A stretch of 64,000 nt of DNA, from NCBI GenBank assembly GCA_010093705.1, contig MU006110.1, positions 142,377 through 206,376 of the forward strand. The letters run 5' to 3'. This document shows, in pieces, positions 58,632 through 64,000 of this stretch. The position numbers were made by a program, and so were the translations under genes. Origin of the DNA: Patellaria atrata CBS 101060. Its lineage: Eukaryota; Ascomycota; Dothideomycetes; Patellariales; Patellariaceae. Numbering within the stretch: the stretch's first letter is position 1; each line of letters opens with the position of its first letter. The notes below the pieces were generated by a model. It worked only from the letters and a program-made list of their open reading frames with translations, was not told where the DNA came from and made no database searches.

Positions 58632-59836
58632 ATGGTCAAGATTTTCGTGTACGTGCACACCAGCCACAAACCGTGGCGTAGGATCCCTCCTCAGTTTGAT
58701 TCCGTATTATCTCGAATAGAATTTGACACCTTACTAACACCCCATTGCCAGTCAAGGTATTACGGGCTACATCGGTGGTGATGGATTCTATGCACTGGCC
58801 ACCGCCCATCCCGAGTACGAGTACACAGCTCTCGTCCGAACCACCGACAAGGGCGCAAAAGTCGCTGCTCAATTCCCCAGCGTGAGGCTCGTCTACGGAG
58901 GTCTCGACGACCACGATCTTCTAGTCGAGGAAGCCTCAAAGGCTGACATCGTAATCAGTCGGTATCCTTGACTCCACTCATAGCTCGTTCACCGCTGACA
59001 ATGGTTATCACACAGACTGGGCGGATGCAGACCACGAGGGCAATATCAAAGCGCTCCTTGAGGGTCTCGCAAAACATTCCTCCCCGGGATACTTCATCCA
59101 GACCTCGGGCACCGGCATTTTGATGTACCCCGACATGCAAACAAAGACATTCGGTGAAGGGTCCAACAAAGTCTTTGACGACTGGGAGGGCATCAATGAG
59201 GTCACCAGCATACCCGATTTCGCACCCCACAGGGGCGCAGACAAGCTTGTGATCGAAGCGCACAAAACTTCTGCGACCAAGACAGCCGTCGTATGCCCAC
59301 CATGTATCTACGGAACGGGCCGAGGAGCCGTCAACACGCGCAGCATCCAAATCTACGATCTTGCAAAGATTGTTCTCGAGCGCGGAGCGGGCTTCACAAT
59401 CGGCAAGGGCCTATCCCAATGGTCACAAATCCACGTCCATGATCTTTCAGACGCGTATGTCAAGCTTGTGGAGGCAGCTGCCGCTGGTGGGGGTAACGCG
59501 ACTTGGGGTGCAGAGGGCTACTACTTTACTGAGAACGGCGACTTCGAATGGGGTCAGATGTCCAAGGCTGTGACGGAAGAGGCGCACAAGAGAGGTTGGA
59601 TCAAGTCAACGGATCTTGACTCTGTTACACCTGATGAGGCTAATCAGCTGAGGGGATTCGGTGCGTATCTCTGGGGTGTGAACTCGAAGAGTAAGGCTAT
59701 CAGAGCTAGGAAGCTGTTTGGGTGGGAGCCTACGCAACCCCTAATGATCGATCTTGTTCCCAGTATTGTGGAAGGAGAGGCAAAGGCTTTGGGTATTCTG
59801 AAGAGCCATGCTGCTGAAGCAGCTGGGGATGCTTGA
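58632..59836 (+). CDS. NAD(P)-binding epimerase/dehydratase-like (NmrA-type) protein
   Basis: 347 residues, three exons: 58632-58648, 58752-58957, 59016-59836. The first exon codes only MVKIF plus two bases; joining gives MVKIFVQGITGYIGGDGFYA, a Rossmann dinucleotide-binding start (GxTGYIGG). Then LVRTTDKGAKVAAQFPSVRL, ADIVINWADADHEGN and a middle part with FIQTSGTGILMYPD and VVCPPCIYGTGRGAVN, as in the extended short-chain dehydrogenase / NAD-dependent epimerase family widely found in filamentous fungi. The catalytic Tyr-x3-Lys is not evident, so it may be atypical or regulatory. Intron 1 is 104 bp; intron 2 (58 bp) has a weak donor GTCGGT. Convergent with NPC2. Confidence 0.85.
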
Positions 59837-60122
59837 GACAATCATGGATTTAAGGTTTGTTCACGGTCTTCTTCCGTATATCAACAGCAAATTAGCATAT
59901 AATTTCCTACTACTACATACACCCAAGCTAACTCCGATGCAAACTCAAATTCAATATGTGGTATCGATCCTCTCTGTGCAAATCAGCTCGATAAGACAAT
60001 TGACGCTGTGATGAACAAAAGCTTCCGCTTCCTCATGAACCATTAACCTTATTCCCATCTCGTATTCTTTGTTGATGGCGTTTGTAGAACAGTAATGACA
60101 GATATACTTTATATTGTACAAG

Positions 60123-60861
60123 CTAACCGCGAGGGAAAGTGATGGTGGCGGTAAGGCAGGTGATTTTGTCGCCGTCTTTAGTGAAGACATCGGCAAGGAC
60201 AGTGAATTTCCCCTATAGAATTTGATGTTAGCATATCATATACCATAGCAGACAACAAGAGAAGAGAAACTTACTGGTGGGATCTCCTTGGGGAGATCGA
60301 CTTCCTTCGACAGCGTCAAGTCGCCCTTCTCAAGCGGGCATTCTAGATCAATCTCTCCAACTTGATCGCAGAGCTTGTATTCCTGGTTGATCAGAGTGAT
60401 GAGACCGTATTTGACTTGCACGTGGATCTTAGCGCCCTCCTCAATCTCCTCGGTGAGATTTCCTGATGCTTTGATACTGAGGGTTTTACCACTATTCAGA
60501 ACACTACGTGTCAGTATACACAGAATTACAACCCGCTATACTTCTCACCATAGTTGTGTCATGGTGAATCGAGCACGTGCACTATACAGACTGGTACTAT
60601 TGTACTGAGGGATGTTATAGAGATAGAAAGTGTTGCTTACGCTTTGGGGGGGTTAGGATCCAAATCCACCTTCTTGATCTGCAAGATATCATCGTCCGGC
60701 TTCGAGCAGAAGTATAGAGGATTCTCCCCCGGAACCTTCAAGCTATCATCTTGTATCACGGCCTGCGAGTCGGTGAACCAGTTGCCGCGCTTATCGACGT
60801 TGATCTGGATGGCGCTTGAGGTGGTTACCAGCAGGGAGAGGAAGATGGTAGAGAAGTGCAT
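60123..60861 (-). CDS. NPC2: NPC2-type phosphatidylglycerol/phosphatidylinositol transfer protein
   Basis: A secretory/vacuolar ML-domain lipid carrier; fungal Npc2 moves sterols and phospholipids in the vacuole lumen. 175 residues, three exons: 60861-60641, 60491-60275, 60212-60123 (introns 149 and 62 bp). The signal peptide is [19 protein letters not shown]-domain sequence follows: [60 protein letters not shown] and the last strand [20 protein letters not shown]. The four cysteines lie where the family has its disulfides. The length is normal for the family. Confidence 0.92.
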
Positions 60862-61873
60862 GGTGAGAGGTAATTATAGTGTTGGGTTGAGCGTTGAGAT
60901 GAAGAAAGAAGAGGAGCTTGAGGTTGCGTGGATGATGAAATGCGATGATGAGGCTAGTGCGTGGCTTGGCCCCGTAATCGTCGGGGGATGATGGGAGTGA
61001 CATCTGTGACCTCTTCTAAGCTACCTTCTGTATAAGAAAAGCTTCATACGTATTGAGGCACTAAAAGATAATGTCCGAGTACGATATCGTATCAGCTTTA
61101 TTTTGTACAGTCCGCATACGAGATATGGCCACGAGCGTATCTTACCAAAAGGAGCTCTTCTGGGGCCTTTGGAACGGTGTCTAACATCTAACACTAAAAG
61201 TACACTACAGCAAATGGAACTACAAGTGTACATCTCTGTATCCGGGACAAGAAGCAAATACTAATGTCTAATATTCAACCCTAGATCTTATACAGTACTG
61301 TACCGGTCATCTCCCATATACAACCAGAAGTGTACAGATAATCCAGAAATGATTATCAAGTCCAAACAGAAATCTGTACCATCTAGGAATTAAATACCTC
61401 CTTCTCGTACGATTTAAATGCTAAGATACGCCAGTTGTATACAGATCATACGCAATTAGTTCTGAAGCCTTAGAGGCAATTGGCATCCTTCAATACCTTG
61501 ACTACTGGACATTGTACGGTCCATTTGAGTACGTGACCGAAAGTCCGTATACTTGTCTATTGTACGTTTCCTCGCTGCATATTTTTTCACTAGACATTTC
61601 CTCACTGTACGCCTGCTTTTCAAACATTCCCTCTTCGCATGACGGCCTATTATATGAGTTGGCTCTTTTATCATATTACCTGAATGGTGAGTCAAGTCCT
61701 AAGCCTCCGAATGGGATCAACGTTCAAGCATGCCCGGGCATACCGAGCATTAAGACTTTATCACCAGAGTTTAAAGACTAAAATTTCATGAAACACAACA
61801 ATCTGATTACAGTATCTACTTGGTATCTCACGTACTACTTGATACAACCACCTAGCCCACAACTTTTTACCCC
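60862..61873. other. Intergenic, no gene recognised
   Basis: Upstream of NPC2 and 3' flank of the peptide transporter. Rich in TGTAC-containing strings, with a GTACTGTAC copy at 61295-61303. The 60554-60991 plus-strand frame is antisense to NPC2 exon 1. Confidence 0.45.
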
Positions 61874-63895
61874 TTAACCCATATTGCTCCCCCTCCTCTT
61901 AACCTCCTCATCCTCCTTATCCAAATCCTGCTCTAGCCTATTCATCTCATCCTCGGTATAATTATACTTATGAAAGAAAATCCACACGAAGCATCCGAAC
62001 CCAAAGCTCCCAACCGCCAAGCCGGTATACATCCACATGATGGCCGGATCGTACAGCACCGGATTGAATGCCTCACTGATGGCCGACCCAAACGCGTTCG
62101 TCAATAAATACATGCTCTGCACGAAACTCTTCATACTAGGGGGCGCCTTCGTGTATGCGTATTCGAGCCCCGTGACAGAGGCAAAGATCTCGGCGATCCC
62201 GATGAAGACGTACGCGGGAGTTTGCACGGCAATATGCACGTTATTGCCCTGTGCGACGCCATTCTCATCAACTGAAGCAGGGCAGAAGGGAGTACCGTAG
62301 CAAGGACCCGCTTTGTACACGAGGTGCTGCACGATGGCCGCGTAGGCCATACTGAGCGAGGCAATGCAGAACCCTAAAGTGATACGGTTGATGGGCGGGA
62401 AGGGGATGTGAAGTTTGCGCAGGACGGGATAGAGAACGCGGTCGATGATGGGGATGAACACGATAATGGAGATTGGATCGAAATTTTGCATTAAATCGTT
62501 AGGGAGGCCGTGGCCGCGCATTTGGGCAGCTATGATAGAGGTTAATGAACCGCTGACTTCTAAGACAGAATTTAAGAGGTACTACCTTGTGAGACGAAGT
62601 TACCGCTAAATTGCCCATACACCACCCAGAAGATGGGATAAAGCGTGAAGACCTTACAAGCGATAAGGGCCCGCTTGACCTCATCGACGAAGTGGTCGTT
62701 CCAGCGCTCGGTCACAGGGAGACCATGTTCCCTTTGGTAAGATGGCTTTGCCGCATTCATGTCACGGCGCTTGATCATTTGCCAAATGATGCGGAAAGCA
62801 TCAGTGATGACCGAGCCCTGCGGTGGACGAACAACGTAGTATTTGCGCCCGAAGACCAGAACGACGAATCCGCACAGAAACATGCAGAGACCAAGGAGAT
62901 ACGCCGACCAGAAACCTACGTCCCGCTCCATGTATGGTGTTGCTAGGAGCGAAAGAGATCCTACGTTGATACAGAAGTAGAAGATCATGTAAATCCTTTG
63001 GATAGTAATGGCTGGGTCAAGAATGATTCTCTCCCCGGATTCTAGCGTACTGATAGCCATCTGTCTACGCTTGTATTGGTCGGCGATGAGCGGTGCGACG
63101 TTGGATTTGATACCTCCAGTGCCGATACCGATGATGAGGATGGAAGCGATGAAGCCACCAGTACCAGATCCCCTTTCGAGCAGAGAAGGGATAGATGTAA
63201 TGGTGAGAATGAGGAGACCAACTATGTATACTCCGCAGAAGATGACAATAGTTTTGTATTTTCCTAGGTACTGATCTGCGATGATTGCGCCGAAGATGGG
63301 TGTCACTAGGACATGTCAGGAAATTTTCGCCTTCAACTCGATGGTTCCACCTTCACAAGATGGCTTCTCACTAGAGGGAAAGATATGTGGGCTTACCATA
63401 GCACCAGAACTGAAAGAATGTTGAGAGACCAGTGGCACCTTGGTGGCCCATACCAAGAGCACCACGCCCTAGACTTCCGTCAAATGGACGCTGAATGTAG
63501 TTTTGGAAGAGACCAGAAACACCATAGTACGTAAATCGTTCGCAGAATTCGACGAAGGCAACTAGGAACGCCGACCAAGGTAAACTCTCTCCAACATGTC
63601 GTAGTGTCTTTTTTTCTGCTTCCGTGGGATAATCACCGTCCTTTGTTTGGAAAGAATCTCTATCACTGTCATAGTGCCCTGATGAGCCATGCTCTTTCTC
63701 ATTTACACCAGGCTTCTCAACAACGGAGTTACTTCTATCGCGGAGTTCACCACCGAAGATATCTTTCTCCTTGTGTTTGTCCTCGGGATGTGGCAGCACA
63801 TGATGGAGACTAAGAGCAGGTTAGCCACATTGAACCGTATAATAAGTGAGTGATCCATACACTGCGGTATCGACTGTATGGTCTCCAGTCGCCAT
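61874..63895 (-). CDS. POT/PTR2-family proton-coupled peptide transporter
   Basis: A plasma-membrane di/tripeptide importer of the POT (PTR2) family. 607 residues, four exons: 63895-63861, 63809-63397, 63305-62586, 62529-61874 (introns 51, 91 and 56 bp). The N-terminal 80 residues are polar. POT signatures: FVEFCERFTYYGVSGLFQNY (the family's ExxER-like motif), TPIFGAIIADQYLGKYKTIV, GIGTGGIKSNVAPLIADQ and IYMIFYFCINVGSLS. About 12 hydrophobic spans can be followed, with NFVSQAAQMRGHGLPNDL after splice 3 and a charged tail (EEVKRRGSNMG). The window ends 105 bp upstream of its start, so only part of its promoter is seen. Confidence 0.93.
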
Positions 63896-64000
63896 GACGA
63901 AATACGAGTATGAACTGTGTAGACACGAGCAGAGGGAGGGCTTGGTGCACTATCAAGGGGGGGGAAACTCAATAAATATATCATCTGCAATATCACACCA

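Overview
The window reads as genomic DNA of a filamentous ascomycete (Pezizomycotina). Genes carry short introns (about 43-170 bp, mostly near 50-70) with GT..AG ends and CTAAC-like branch points. The gene set is fungal: Bro1, Mdj1, Sap30, Tim21, Msp1, Pns1, NPC2, a POT/PTR2 transporter, a class II hydrophobin, two AA9 lytic polysaccharide monooxygenases (LPMOs) and a secreted But2-domain protein. The style of the accessory genes (DUF6697, DUF4360, But2) suggests Leotiomycetes/Helotiales, but that placement is a guess. Coordinates below are for coding sequence only; exon ends were set by reading splice sites and checking that reading phase closes.

Layout. 0-3.6 kb: C2H2/fungal-specific transcription factor. 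3.6-6 kb: gene-poor, with the first array of an unnamed ~100-bp repeat. 6-15 kb: AA9 LPMO, then the housekeeping genes bro1, MDJ1 and SAP30, all on the minus strand. 15-19 kb: gene-poor except for a DUF6697-type gene. 19.9-22.4 kb: TIM21 and MSP1, divergent from a 247-bp spacer, both mitochondrial. 23-29.5 kb: a coiled-coil protein of unknown family, an AIG1/septin-like GTPase and a divergent Hsp70-like ATPase. 30-33 kb: a small secreted Cys protein and a broken MFS transporter. 33-39 kb: PNS1 choline-transporter-like protein and a 1064-residue secreted But2 protein whose middle is six His/Cys-rich repeats. 40-46.8 kb: two membrane proteins, a scrambled GSK-3 kinase relic and a Nudix hydrolase. 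47-58.6 kb: a gene-poor block with two more arrays of the ~100-bp repeat, the hydrophobin, a DUF4360 secreted protein and a seven-exon AA9 LPMO with no long open frame. 58.6-64 kb: a Rossmann-fold epimerase-like enzyme, NPC2 and the PTR2-type peptide transporter.

How the genes work together. There is no single biosynthetic cluster. Three themes recur. One is mitochondrial protein handling (Mdj1, Tim21, Msp1). One is a secreted or wall-facing set (two LPMOs, hydrophobin, But2 His/Cys protein, PAN-like Cys protein, DUF4360 protein, NPC2). The third is a block of fast-evolving signalling-type ATPases and GTPases (AIG1-like plus Hsp70-like). The most unusual single object is the But2 protein with a large metal-ligand-rich repeat insert. 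The most unusual non-coding object is the ~100-bp repeat built around ACGTTCGACGAA, found as three decayed tandem arrays in the same orientation.
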